Shown: positions 16,365 through 26,305 of the stretch, piece after piece
Layout: every line of letters starts with the position of its first letter
Numbering within the stretch: position 1 is the stretch's first letter
Source of the DNA: Lachnospira sp.
Lineage (GTDB): Bacteria; Bacillota; Clostridia; Lachnospirales; Lachnospiraceae
DNA length: 64,000 bases
Assembly: GCA_017621205.1 (NCBI GenBank)
Contig: JAGATQ010000040.1
Location: forward strand, 1-64,000
Direction of reading: 5' to 3'
Position numbers and translations under genes: made by a program
Notes under the pieces: generated by a model
Databases searched by the model: none
Seen by the model: only the letters and a program-made list of their open reading frames with translations
What the model was told of the DNA's origin: nothing

Positions 16365-16919
16365 ATGATATCTGGAGGTTTCATGGTTTTGGTGATAATT
16401 GTGGTTCTCATAGTGATTGCTGTAATCTGGTATATTGCCACGATGAACGGAATTCGGGCGGCAAGTTTAAAGGTGGATGAAGCGGATTCTGGAATTGATG
16501 TGGCACTTACCAAACGGTATGATGTTTTGACGAAACAATTGGCAGTGGTTAAGGAGTATGCCTCTCATGAGAGTAAGACCTTGTTTGAAACGATTCGTTT
16601 GCGTTCCGGTATGACGCTAAGGGAAAAGATGGATGCAGCGGGCAAGATGGACGAAGTAAGCAAGCAGTTTGGAGTGACGTTGGAGGCATATCCCCAGCTT
16701 CGTTCCAGTGATAATTTTATGGCACTGCAGAATAGCATTACGGATGTAGAGGAGCATTTACAGGCTGCAAGGCGTCTTTATAATGCCAATGCAACCGCCT
16801 ATAATACAAAGATTGTTATGTTCCCAACTTCTATTGTGGCAGGAATCATGGGCGTGCAACAAAGAGATTTGTTTGAGGCAGAGGATTATAAGCGGCAGGA
16901 TGTAGAGATGAAATTTTAA
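16365..16919 (+). CDS. LemA family membrane-anchored protein
   Basis: 184 residues from ATG 16365, which follows AAAGGAG at 9 nt; the frame is open upstream but without a suitable site. An N-terminal membrane segment (about 3-26, FMVLVIIVVLIVIAVIWYIA) is followed by a LemA-type helical domain: VDEADSGIDVALTKRYDVL, EEHLQAARRLYNANATAYN and the closing FPTSIVAGIMGV. LemA proteins expose a helical bundle outside or beneath the membrane; their role is unclear. A DUF3137 gene follows, a recurrent partner. Confidence 0.88.
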   Translation: MISGGFMVLVIIVVLIVIAVIWYIATMNGIRAASLKVDEADSGIDVALTKRYDVLTKQLAVVKEYASHESKTLFETIRLRSGMTLREKMDAAGKMDEVSKQFGVTLEAYPQLRSSDNFMALQNSITDVEEHLQAARRLYNANATAYNTKIVMFPTSIVAGIMGVQQRDLFEAEDYKRQDVEMKF

Positions 16920-16957
16920 GTAATTATGATGGTAATGCTAATAATAGGAGAGTTTTT

Positions 16958-17935
16958 ATGGAAACGCATATATATGAAGTAGTTGGGAGAATGAATGCAT
17001 TGCGAAAGCAATCAAATGGATTGGGGTGTGGTATGGCACTGTTGTTCTTCGTCCCGATACCCTTTATCTTTTTGTTGTCAATGATACTTCCTTCGGATGA
17101 TGGTGGTGCTTCTCGCTCGTTGATTATTGCCGGGGTATTTTTGGTATACATGATTATTGTTGTGATAGGGACAACAATTGCGGGAAGGATTCAGAAGAAT
17201 AATCAGAAAGAGTTAAAGCGGCTTTATAAAGAGACCTTCATGAAGGGGATATTGGAGGAATATTTTGAGGATGTGGATTATCGTTGGGAAACCGGTATAA
17301 GCCAGTATCAGTTTTTTGATACGGGGATTTTTGAGGAATACAAGATATCCAGTTATCATTCAGAGGACTATCTGAGCGGAGTTTATAAGGGTGTATCGTT
17401 TAAACAGGTGGATGTTGAATTTACGAGACGGGAGACGACAGGGGACCACCCTAAGGATGTTACTGTCTTTTCCGGCAGATTGTTTGAGTTTGACGATTCC
17501 TTTAAGCAGGTACAATCGGTGAAGGTGGTGCCAGAGATAGAGGTGAGAGCTGAGAACCGCTTTCAGATAGAGCGTCAGGATATTGTGAAAATGGAAAATA
17601 TGGAATTCAACAAAGTTTTTGCTGTGGCTTCTGCAAGCCCGCAGGAGGCATTTTATGTGCTTACCCCACAGGTAATGGAGCGTCTGATGGATATACACAA
17701 CAGATACAAAAAATCGGAGCTTGACGATGGAAGCAGAAATAACATTGAGGGATTGTACCGGACAATTGCTTTTCATTTTAAACAGGATAAGCTTTATGTA
17801 GTAATTGACCACATGGATTCGTTTGATTCTAATTTTTTGAAAGAGGTTGATTATCCTACAGAGAAGGAGAAAATCCGCAAACACATTCAGGTAATTATAG
17901 ATGTAATTGAAATGTTAAAGTTGATAAATGCGTAA
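16958..17935 (+). CDS. DUF3137-type membrane protein
   Basis: 325 residues with two membrane segments near the N-terminus (about 27-46 and 58-78) and a soluble C-terminal domain. The C-terminal part, with EYKISSYHSEDYLSGVYKGV, FSGRLFEFD and FNKVFAVASASPQEAFYVLT, matches my recollection of DUF3137 proteins, which are commonly encoded beside lemA. The function is unknown; a membrane-associated role with LemA is plausible. The start has AATAGGAG 8 nt upstream. Confidence 0.72.
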   Translation: METHIYEVVGRMNALRKQSNGLGCGMALLFFVPIPFIFLLSMILPSDDGGASRSLIIAGVFLVYMIIVVIGTTIAGRIQKNNQKELKRLYKETFMKGILEEYFEDVDYRWETGISQYQFFDTGIFEEYKISSYHSEDYLSGVYKGVSFKQVDVEFTRRETTGDHPKDVTVFSGRLFEFDDSFKQVQSVKVVPEIEVRAENRFQIERQDIVKMENMEFNKVFAVASASPQEAFYVLTPQVMERLMDIHNRYKKSELDDGSRNNIEGLYRTIAFHFKQDKLYVVIDHMDSFDSNFLKEVDYPTEKEKIRKHIQVIIDVIEMLKLINA

Positions 17936-17938
17936 AAA

Positions 17939-17972
17939 CCTTGTACAATGGTTTTATTCAATTGTAGGAAGG
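17939..17972 (+). promoter_or_regulatory. Hairpin sequestering the argD ribosome binding site
   Basis: CCTT (17939-17942) and TACAAT (17944-17949) pair with ATTGTA (17961-17966) and AAGG (17969-17972). The last AAGG is part of the argD Shine-Dalgarno sequence GGAAGGTG. The loop region contains TTTTATTCA on the plus strand, the complement of the TGAATAAAA half of an ARG box. The structure is visible; control by arginine/ArgR or by mRNA folding is inference. Confidence 0.4.
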
Positions 17973-17979
17973 TGATAAG

Positions 17980-19191
17980 ATGAAGCTAAAGGATACAGGG
18001 CTGACGAAGGAACAGCTGATACAGGATGCGAATACATATATGATGGAGCTGGCTGCGAGATTTGACTTAGTTGCAGAGACATCAAAGGGGATGAATATTT
18101 TTGATGAGAATGGTGAGGAATATCTGGATTTTTATGCGGGTATTGCAGTGAATTCCGCAGGCAACAGCAATGAAAAGGTGGTAGAGGCGATTATAGAGCA
18201 GGCTAAAGATACGCTGCATGTATCTAATTACCCATACAGTATTCCCATGGTGGTGCTTGCTAAGCTGATTTGTGAAAGCATTGGTATGGATAAGATATTT
18301 TTCCAGAATTCCGGTACGGAAGCCAACGAGGCGATGATTAAGATGGCTAGAAAATGGGGAATCGAGAAATATGGCGAGGAGCATTACCATATCGTAACTG
18401 CCAAGCAGAGCTTTCACGGACGAAGCTATGGTGCAATGAGTGCTACAGGGCAGCCGGACAATGGGTGCCAGCTTAATCTAAAGCCGATGCTGCCGGGCTT
18501 TACCTATGCGGATTTTAATGATTTGGATTCCTTTAAGTCGGCATGTACCAAGGATACCGTTGCTATTATGGTAGAGCCGGTACAGGGAGAGGGAGGCGTT
18601 TACCCTGCCACAAAGGAATTTTTACAGGGACTACGGGAATTATGTGATGAGCGGGATATGCTCTTATTGTTTGACGAAGTACAGACCGGATGGGGACGCC
18701 TTGGCACCTTGATGGGATATATGAGCTATGATGTAAAGCCGGATGCTCTTTCTATGGCAAAGGCGATGGGAGGCGGTCTTCCAATTGGTGCTGTCTGTGC
18801 CAACGAAAGAGCCAATCAGGCATTTACACCGGGCTGTCACGGTTCTACCTTTGGTGGCAATCCGGTCTGCTGTGCAGCAGCCATTGCAGAGATTAAAGAG
18901 ATTATAGAGCGGGATTTACCGGCAAATGCTGCTAAGATGGGCGAGTATTTCATGGAGCTTTGCAAGTCACTCCCCGGAGTAAAGGAGGTTCGTGGCAAAG
19001 GACTACTGATGGGTGTGGAGTATGAGCAGCCAATTGCTATGGAGGTAAAGCATCAGTGCTTTGACCATAAGCTGCTTATTACTGCGGTCAGTGGTAATAT
19101 TATAAGGATGGTGCCGCCGCTTATTGTTACTAAGGAGGACTGCGATAAGGCATTTGCGATATTGAAGGAAGCAACAGAGGCGGCTATGTGA
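17980..19191 (+). CDS. argD: Acetylornithine aminotransferase
   Basis: A class-III PLP aminotransferase making N-acetylornithine from N-acetylglutamate semialdehyde in arginine synthesis. 403 residues. Family features are FDENGEEYLDFYAGIAVNS, NSGTEANEAMIKMAR, the SFHGRSYGAMSATG segment, EPVQGEGGVYPA, FDEVQTGWGR and the PLP lysine in SMAKAMGGGLPIG (K261). Ornithine or succinylornithine aminotransferase are close relatives, but argH nearby supports the arginine route. The rest of the arginine operon (argC, argJ, argB) is absent from the window. Confidence 0.9.
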   Translation: MKLKDTGLTKEQLIQDANTYMMELAARFDLVAETSKGMNIFDENGEEYLDFYAGIAVNSAGNSNEKVVEAIIEQAKDTLHVSNYPYSIPMVVLAKLICESIGMDKIFFQNSGTEANEAMIKMARKWGIEKYGEEHYHIVTAKQSFHGRSYGAMSATGQPDNGCQLNLKPMLPGFTYADFNDLDSFKSACTKDTVAIMVEPVQGEGGVYPATKEFLQGLRELCDERDMLLLFDEVQTGWGRLGTLMGYMSYDVKPDALSMAKAMGGGLPIGAVCANERANQAFTPGCHGSTFGGNPVCCAAAIAEIKEIIERDLPANAAKMGEYFMELCKSLPGVKEVRGKGLLMGVEYEQPIAMEVKHQCFDHKLLITAVSGNIIRMVPPLIVTKEDCDKAFAILKEATEAAM

Positions 19192-19240
19192 AGTTTGGAT
19201 TGTAAATTGTAAATAAGAAACGTATTGTAGGTTCAAAAAG

Positions 19241-19471
19241 CATAAAACCAGAATGTACTATGAATTTGTTCCGTTGTCCGGAAATAAGTATTTCTAAGAT
19301 ATTCCCATGGGTAACCGGCTTGTGACGCAACCGACGCTGATTCGCCATCCATGGCTCAGACAGCGTCTTTTCGGGGCGTCCAGCCCCGAAATTGCTGCGG
19401 GTTAATGGGAATATCAAGAAATACTAATTTCCTGCCAAAGTCACAAATTTATAGTACATTCTGGTTTTATG
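19241..19471 (+). repeat. Family A large structured palindrome, copy 1
   Basis: A 231-bp intergenic fold. The outer stem 19241-19269 pairs with 19443-19471 over 29 bp with one G-T. Next comes an internal loop TCCG/AGTC, then TTG/CAA, GGAAAT/ATTTCC, AGTATTTC/GAAATACT, a TAA/AA loop and GATATTCCCA/TGGGAATATC. The centre has two hairpins: GACGCTG (19333-19339) with CAGCGTC (19361-19367), and CGGGGC (19372-19377) with GCCCCG (19383-19388). Copy 2 has the same architecture with compensating changes. There is no reading frame of note. It may be a noncoding RNA or a MITE-like element; no known family is recognised. Confidence 0.75.
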
Positions 19472-19527
19472 CCCGCTGAAGTTGTTTGCAAAAAAGTTTC
19501 TTTTTACAATGTGCAGGTAAGATAAGT

Positions 19528-19580
19528 CTTTATTTTTTTAAAATAAAGTGGTTATGATTGTACTGGTGCTTCATCATAAC
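19528..19580. other. Two small hairpins between the large palindromes
   Basis: CTTTATTTT pairs with AAAATAAAG (19528-19548), and GTTATGAT (19551-19558) pairs with ATCATAAC (19573-19580). They sit in the 183-bp gap between the two family A copies, which otherwise contains no gene. They could be terminators or additional structure of the same transcript. Confidence 0.35.
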
Positions 19581-19654
19581 AGAGGTAGGACAACTGTTTG
19601 GACTTTTCAAAATAAAATATATAGTTTATAAGATGTTTTATATTAAGCTTGGGG

Positions 19655-19892
19655 GGCATGGAAGGGGACTACGCTATATTATTTGTGACTTTGAGAGGGG
19701 ATTAGTATTTCTTGATATTCCCTTCTGGTAACCAGCAATTTCGGGACTGGATGTCCCGAAAAGACGCACTCTGAGCCATGGATGGCGAATGTGCGTCGGT
19801 TGCGTCAGCACACAATACCTTATGGGAATATCTTAGAAATACTTATCCCCGCACAACGGAACAAATAATATAGTGTAGTCCCCTTCCATGCC
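19655..19892 (-). repeat. Family A large structured palindrome, copy 2 (inverted)
   Basis: A 238-bp element in the opposite orientation to copy 1. Outer arms 19655-19686 and 19861-19892 pair over 32 bp with one G-T; their sequence is unrelated to the outer arms of copy 1. On the minus strand the inner part repeats copy 1: TTTGT-TCCG-TTG-T, AAGTATTTCTAAGATATTCC, ATTCGCCATCCATGGCTCAG and CAA-AGTC-ACAAA. Stem positions that differ do so in pairs (GGGGAT/ATCCCC, GACGCAC/GTGCGTC, CGGGAC/GTCCCG). Confidence 0.75.
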
Positions 19893-19930
19893 ATTTATAT
19901 TTATATTTACCTAAATAATAACTTTTGCGA

Positions 19931-19963
19931 GTCTGTACACCCCATGCTTGTACAGCTTTTTTA
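19931..19963 (+). terminator. Intrinsic terminator before the hrcA operon
   Basis: CTGTACA (19933-19939) pairs with TGTACAG (19949-19955) and is followed by CTTTTTTATTTT. It would stop transcription entering from the repeat region and insulate the heat-shock promoter. Confidence 0.65.
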
Positions 19964-20041
19964 TTTTCCCCCATAATTTTCCACCCCAGAATAACCCTAT
20001 ATAATTACTTGTATTTTTTTGAAAAAAACTACAAAATTGCA

Positions 20042-20070
20042 TTGACAAATCAAGGAACGAGTGGTAATCT
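20042..20070 (+). promoter_or_regulatory. Sigma-A promoter of the hrcA-dnaK operon
   Basis: TTGACA (20042-20047), exactly 17 nt, then TAATCT (20065-20070). The start of transcription would fall about 20077, immediately before the CIRCE operator, which fits HrcA repression. Confidence 0.8.
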
Positions 20071-20081
20071 TTAGAAAGATG

Positions 20082-20108
20082 TTAGCACTCGAATTGGTTG
20101 AGTGCTAA
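20082..20108 (+). promoter_or_regulatory. CIRCE operator (HrcA binding site)
   Basis: TTAGCACTC, a 9-nt spacer, then GAGTGCTAA: a perfect match to the CIRCE consensus. It lies between the promoter and hrcA, so the whole operon should be derepressed on heat shock when HrcA loses activity. Confidence 0.97.
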
Positions 20109-20132
20109 CAATCAAAGAGAAAGGATGGTAAG

Positions 20133-21185
20133 ATGGAGTTAGATGAGCGTAAGCTGAAGATATTGCAGGCTGTCATCAAGACTTATTTAGAGACAGGTGA
20201 GCCGGTAGGCTCTAGAACCATTTCCAAAATGCCGGATTTGAATCTTTCTTCGGCGACCATCCGTAATGAGATGGCAGATTTAGAGGAGCTTGGCTATATT
20301 ATACAGCCACATACATCTGCCGGACGGATTCCTTCTGATGCAGGCTATCGGTTATATGTTGACCAGATGATGGCGGAGAAAGCATTGAAGCGGGAAGAGG
20401 AGGAGGAGCGTCAGGAGGAGCATGATGCACTTTTGGCGAAGGTAGACCGTTTGGAGCATTTGCTGCAGCAGGTGGCAAAGGTGTTGGCATATAATACCAA
20501 TTATGCAACGATGGTGACTGCTCCTAATTATAAGAATACTAAGGTAAAGTTTATTCAGCTTTCCCAGGTGGATGAACAACAGCTGTTAGCGGTGATAGTG
20601 GTAGAGGGCAATGTTATTAAGAACAAGATGATAAAGGTTGAGGAGCCCTTGGCGAACGATGAATTATTGAAATTCAATGTTTTGCTAAACAGCTTTTTAA
20701 CCGGGTTGAGTCTGCAGGAGATTAACCTTGAATTAATTCAGACGATGAAACAGCAGGCGGGAATGCATGCAGTATTGCTGGAGCATATATTTGAAGGAGT
20801 AATGGATGCCGTCCGTTCTGCAGAAGAATTAGAGGTATATACCAGTGGTGCCAATAATATTTTAAAGTATCCGGAGCTTGGTGATGCTAATAAGGCGAGT
20901 GAACTGCTTGAGGTATTAGAGGAGAAGAAAGCACTGAATCAATTGATAGAGAGTACAGGAGATGATGCGGATAACCAATATGGAATCCAGGTATATATTG
21001 GTGATGAGACACCAATTCAGACAATGAATGATTGCAGCCTGGTTACTGCAACTTATGAATTAGAAGAAGGCGTGCGGGGCAAGATAGGTATAATCGGTCC
21101 GAAGCGGATGGATTATGATAAGGTAGTAACGACGCTTAAGAATCTGACGAATGAGCTTGATACAATCTTTAAGAATAAGACATAG
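20133..21185 (+). CDS. hrcA: Heat-inducible transcriptional repressor HrcA
   Basis: 350 residues. The N-terminal winged helix begins LDERKLKILQAVIKTYLETG and includes PVGSRTIS and LSSATIRNEMADLEELGYI, followed by QPHTSAGRIPSDAGYRLYVD, all characteristic. The C-terminal GAF-like dimerisation domain ends with IGIIGPKRMDYDKVV. It binds the CIRCE operator just upstream and represses its own operon; GroE-type chaperones normally keep it active. It is the first gene of a chaperone operon extending to dnaJ. Confidence 0.97.
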   Translation: MELDERKLKILQAVIKTYLETGEPVGSRTISKMPDLNLSSATIRNEMADLEELGYIIQPHTSAGRIPSDAGYRLYVDQMMAEKALKREEEEERQEEHDALLAKVDRLEHLLQQVAKVLAYNTNYATMVTAPNYKNTKVKFIQLSQVDEQQLLAVIVVEGNVIKNKMIKVEEPLANDELLKFNVLLNSFLTGLSLQEINLELIQTMKQQAGMHAVLLEHIFEGVMDAVRSAEELEVYTSGANNILKYPELGDANKASELLEVLEEKKALNQLIESTGDDADNQYGIQVYIGDETPIQTMNDCSLVTATYELEEGVRGKIGIIGPKRMDYDKVVTTLKNLTNELDTIFKNKT

Positions 21186-21200
21186 AAGGGTGGTTATTAA

Positions 21201-21968
21201 GTGGAACAGGATTTAAAGGATGAAGTACAGGAGAAAGAGTATATGAATGAAGAAATGAAGGAAACAGACCCACTTAAGGAGGAAGAGATGCAGAGCCAGG
21301 AAGCTGACAGTACCGATTTCAGTCCAGAGCAGAATGCAGCCAGCGAGGGTGAAGCCTCAGAGGATAGTGTTCCAGCAACAGACTCCGAAGCTGATAAAAA
21401 GAAATCATCTGGTAATAAATCTTCCGGCAGTAAGTCTTCTGGCAGCAAGAAGTCCCGTAAGACAGTGAAAGGTCTTGAGATGGAGCTGAAAGCACAGGGG
21501 GAAATTATTGATGAGCTTTCCAAGAAGCTGAATGCTGCTGAACAGGCGGCGGAACAGACACAGGATAAGTATCAGCGGCTGATGGCGGAATTTGAGAATA
21601 TGCGTAAGCGTACAGAGAAGGAAGCTGCCCACATGTATGATGTCGGTGCGAAGGAAGTGCTTGAAAAGCTGCTTCCGGTTATAGATAACTTTGAGCGGGC
21701 ACAAATGACTGTGACAGAAGAGCAGAGAGAGGATCCTTTTGTTCAGGGAGTGGATAAGATTTACCGTCAGACATTGGATTATCTGGATTCTGTCAAGGTG
21801 ACTGCGATGAATGCAGAGGGCAAGGAATTTGATCCCGACCTGCACAATGCGGTGATGCATATTGATGATGATGCCTACGACGATAATGTGGTAGTAGAGG
21901 AACTGCAAAAGGGCTATATGTACAAGGATGAAGTACTTCGCCACAGCATGGTCAAGGTTGCCAATTAG
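21201..21968 (+). CDS. grpE: Nucleotide exchange factor GrpE
   Basis: Releases ADP from DnaK. 255 residues, long for GrpE because of about 90 extra N-terminal residues: an acidic Glu-rich part, then a Ser/Lys/Gly repeat (NKSSGSKSSGSKKS) probably disordered. The conserved part is a long coiled coil (about 95-150, including DKYQRLMAEFENMRKRTEKE) and the beta domain with VKVTAMNAEGKEFDPDLHNA and VVEELQKGYMYKDEVLRHSM. The GTG start follows AGAAGGGTGG; an internal ATG at 21243 with its own AGGAG is an alternative that would remove 14 residues. Confidence 0.94.
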   Translation: MEQDLKDEVQEKEYMNEEMKETDPLKEEEMQSQEADSTDFSPEQNAASEGEASEDSVPATDSEADKKKSSGNKSSGSKSSGSKKSRKTVKGLEMELKAQGEIIDELSKKLNAAEQAAEQTQDKYQRLMAEFENMRKRTEKEAAHMYDVGAKEVLEKLLPVIDNFERAQMTVTEEQREDPFVQGVDKIYRQTLDYLDSVKVTAMNAEGKEFDPDLHNAVMHIDDDAYDDNVVVEELQKGYMYKDEVLRHSMVKVAN

Positions 21969-22059
21969 CAAGATATAAGATAACGTTTTTGTATATGTTA
22001 TAGGAAACGTGAAGTGGCACGAAATAAAATGCGTCTATGTAAATATAATAATATTTTAA

Positions 22060-23952
<1,893 letters not shown>

Positions 23953-24019
23953 AATAAACTGATATTTTCCTTGCATGATGCTTAGGATAAGGTAATAGGA
24001 TAATATAACAGGCGACCTA

Positions 24020-24044
24020 AGAGGATACCGGAGCGGTACCCTCT
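24020..24044 (+). promoter_or_regulatory. Intercistronic hairpin between dnaK and dnaJ
   Basis: AGAGGATACCG (24020-24030) pairs with CGGTACCCTCT (24034-24044) across a 3-nt loop with one A-C mismatch. The sequence TTGTGTCGG follows rather than a T-run. It may lower dnaJ expression relative to dnaK or protect the dnaK message; this is inference. Confidence 0.45.
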
Positions 24045-24083
24045 TTGTGTCGGTTATGGAGAGATTGTGAAAAGGTGATTAAA

Positions 24084-25241
24084 ATGGCAGAGAAAAGAGA
24101 TTATTATGAGGTGCTTGGTGTTTCTAAGGGTGCAAGTGATGCAGAATTAAAAAAAGCATATCGTCAGTTAGCCAAGAAATATCATCCTGATATGAACCCG
24201 GGAGATGCAGAAGCGGAACGTCGGTTTAAGGAGGCTTCGGAGGCATATGAGGTATTAAGTGACCCGGAGAAAAAGGCAAGGTACGACCAGTTTGGCCATG
24301 CAGCATTTGATGGAGGGGCTGGTGGACCGGGTGGCTTCTCTGGCGGGGGCTTTGAATTTAATATGGGGGATATGGGAGATATCTTTGGAGATGTCTTTGG
24401 AGACCTCTTTGGTGGTGGTGGCTCCCGTACCAGAAGGGATGACAATGGTCCCGTGCGTGGTGCCAATATTAAAACCAGCGTCCGAATCAGCTTTGAGGAA
24501 GCGGTATTTGGCTGTGGTAAGGAGTTAGAACTGCCACTGAAAGATCCATGCTCCATGTGTCATGGGACTGGTGCACAGCCCGGCTATGACCCGGTAACTT
24601 GTACAAAATGTGGCGGCAAGGGGCAGGTGGTATTTACCCAGCAGTCTCTTTTTGGAATGGTTCGTAATGTACAGACCTGTCCGGAATGTGGTGGTACTGG
24701 TAAGATGATTAAAAATAAATGCCGTACCTGTGGCGGAAGCGGATATACTACCAGCAAGAAGAAGATTCAGGTAAATATTCCTGCTGGTATTGACAATGGG
24801 CAGAGTGTTAGAATCCGTGAAAAGGGAGAACCCGGCAAACGTGGAGGAGAGCGTGGTGATTTGCTTGTATCAGTAATGGTGGAGCGGCATCCGATTTTTC
24901 AGCGTAATGAGTATGATTTGTACTCTACCCAGCCAATTACCTTTACGCAGGCGGCATTAGGTGCCAGCATTGAGATTAATACGATTGACGGACCATTTAA
25001 ATATACCATTAAACCGGGAACGCAGACGGATACCAAGATTCGCCTGAAGGGAAAAGGCGTGCCGACTATTCGGAATAATTCTGTTCGTGGTGATCATTAT
25101 GTTACTTTGGTAGTTCAGGTACCGGAGAAGCTTTCTGAGCAGGAGAAGGAGATACTAATGCAGTATGATGAAAGCTCTGGCGGTGGTGCTACAGAGGAAA
25201 ATGGTGAGAAAGAAAAGAAAAAAGGTTTTTTTAAGAAATAG
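24084..25241 (+). CDS. dnaJ: Chaperone protein DnaJ (Hsp40)
   Basis: DnaK co-chaperone, 385 residues from ATG 24084 behind AAAGGTG. The J domain (1-70) contains the HPD triad in [19 protein letters not shown] Gly/Phe-rich linker follows (about 75-120, with [13 protein letters not shown]-like runs). Four zinc repeats are present: [24 protein letters not shown] and CRTCGGSG. The C-terminal substrate domain ends before a Lys-rich tail ([10 protein letters not shown]). A terminator follows. Confidence 0.97.
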   Translation: MAEKRDYYEVLGVSKGASDAELKKAYRQLAKKYHPDMNPGDAEAERRFKEASEAYEVLSDPEKKARYDQFGHAAFDGGAGGPGGFSGGGFEFNMGDMGDIFGDVFGDLFGGGGSRTRRDDNGPVRGANIKTSVRISFEEAVFGCGKELELPLKDPCSMCHGTGAQPGYDPVTCTKCGGKGQVVFTQQSLFGMVRNVQTCPECGGTGKMIKNKCRTCGGSGYTTSKKKIQVNIPAGIDNGQSVRIREKGEPGKRGGERGDLLVSVMVERHPIFQRNEYDLYSTQPITFTQAALGASIEINTIDGPFKYTIKPGTQTDTKIRLKGKGVPTIRNNSVRGDHYVTLVVQVPEKLSEQEKEILMQYDESSGGGATEENGEKEKKKGFFKK

Positions 25242-25256
25242 TAGTTTGGTGAGGAT

Positions 25257-25304
25257 AACGCAAAGAAAGGCTTGCCTTCTGTAAGCTTTTCTTTGCGTTA
25301 TTTA
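25257..25304 (+). terminator. Intrinsic terminator after dnaJ
   Basis: AACGCAAAGAAA plus GCTT pairs with AAGC plus TTTCTTTGCGTT, followed by ATTT. It closes the chaperone part of the operon; prmA starts 34 nt later, so downstream genes may depend on read-through or a separate promoter. Confidence 0.7.
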
Positions 25305-25337
25305 ACTGGTAAAATAGTAGGATGGAAAGGGCTAACG

Positions 25338-26291
25338 ATGAAGTGGAACAAAATAACGATTGACACGACGGTAGAAGCAACGGATATGATTAGCTATGAG
25401 CTGAATGAAATGGGCATAGAAGGAATTGAGGTAGAGGACCATGTTCCCTTAACAGAGGAGGAACGAAAAAAGATGTATGTCGATTTGCTTCCGGATGAGA
25501 TTGCTCCCAATGATGGAACGGCTAAAATATCCTGTTATATTGAGCCAGATAAGGACATAGAGGCACTATCTATCCAAATCAGGGATATGCTAAATGATAT
25601 CGGCAACTATATGGATATTGGTGCAGGAACCTTAACCTTTGGGGAGACGGCAGATAAGGACTGGATCAATAACTGGAAGCAGTTTTTTAAGCCCTTTCGT
25701 CTGGATGATACCATTATTATTAAACCGACATGGGAGACGCTTTCAGAGCAAAAGGATGGCGATATTGTGGTAGAGATTGACCCCGGAACCGCCTTTGGTA
25801 CTGGTTCTCATGAGACGACAAGGCTTTGTATTTCCCAGATAAAAAAATATCTGAAAAAGGGAGATGCACTGTTGGATTTGGGCTGTGGAAGCGGAATCTT
25901 GTCCATTATCGCCTTGAAGCTTGGGGCGGGACAGGTTGCTGGTACAGATATTGACCCTAATGCGATTATTGCGACCAATGAGAATCTTATGGTAAATCAT
26001 ATACCGGAAGGTGAGATGCTTGCTTATGAGGGGAATCTCTTAGAGGATGAGGAGCTTTGTCAAAAAGTTGGAGAGGGGAAGTATGATATTGTAGTTGCCA
26101 ACATTCTTGCAGATGTTATCATTCCACTATCCTCTATTGCAAGACGTTTTATGAAGAAGGGGGGATATTTTATTACCTCCGGAATTATTAATACGAAGGA
26201 GAATGAAGTAAAGCAGGCGATGCTTAGTAATGGTTTTGAGATTGTAGATGTTGTAACAATGGGAGAATGGGTTTCCATTGTTGCGATTTGA
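25338..26291 (+). CDS. prmA: Ribosomal protein L11 methyltransferase
   Basis: SAM-dependent trimethylation of ribosomal protein L11. 317 residues from ATG 25338 (preceded by GGAAAGGG); the open frame upstream runs through the terminator and is not used. The N-terminal domain begins MKWNKITIDTTVEATDMISY. The methyltransferase motifs are EIDPGTAFGTGSHETTRLC, LLDLGCGSGILSI and VVANILADVI. prmA-rsmE after dnaJ is a common Firmicutes order. Confidence 0.94.
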   Translation: MKWNKITIDTTVEATDMISYELNEMGIEGIEVEDHVPLTEEERKKMYVDLLPDEIAPNDGTAKISCYIEPDKDIEALSIQIRDMLNDIGNYMDIGAGTLTFGETADKDWINNWKQFFKPFRLDDTIIIKPTWETLSEQKDGDIVVEIDPGTAFGTGSHETTRLCISQIKKYLKKGDALLDLGCGSGILSIIALKLGAGQVAGTDIDPNAIIATNENLMVNHIPEGEMLAYEGNLLEDEELCQKVGEGKYDIVVANILADVIIPLSSIARRFMKKGGYFITSGIINTKENEVKQAMLSNGFEIVDVVTMGEWVSIVAI

Positions 26292-26305
26292 TCTGAGGAG
26301 ATTTT

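Noticed and set aside
19192-20041. Possible tRNA or CRISPR content in the 850-bp gene-free region
   Set aside because: The palindromes do not fold as cloverleafs, lack TTCRANNC/CCA features, and there are no regularly spaced direct repeats.
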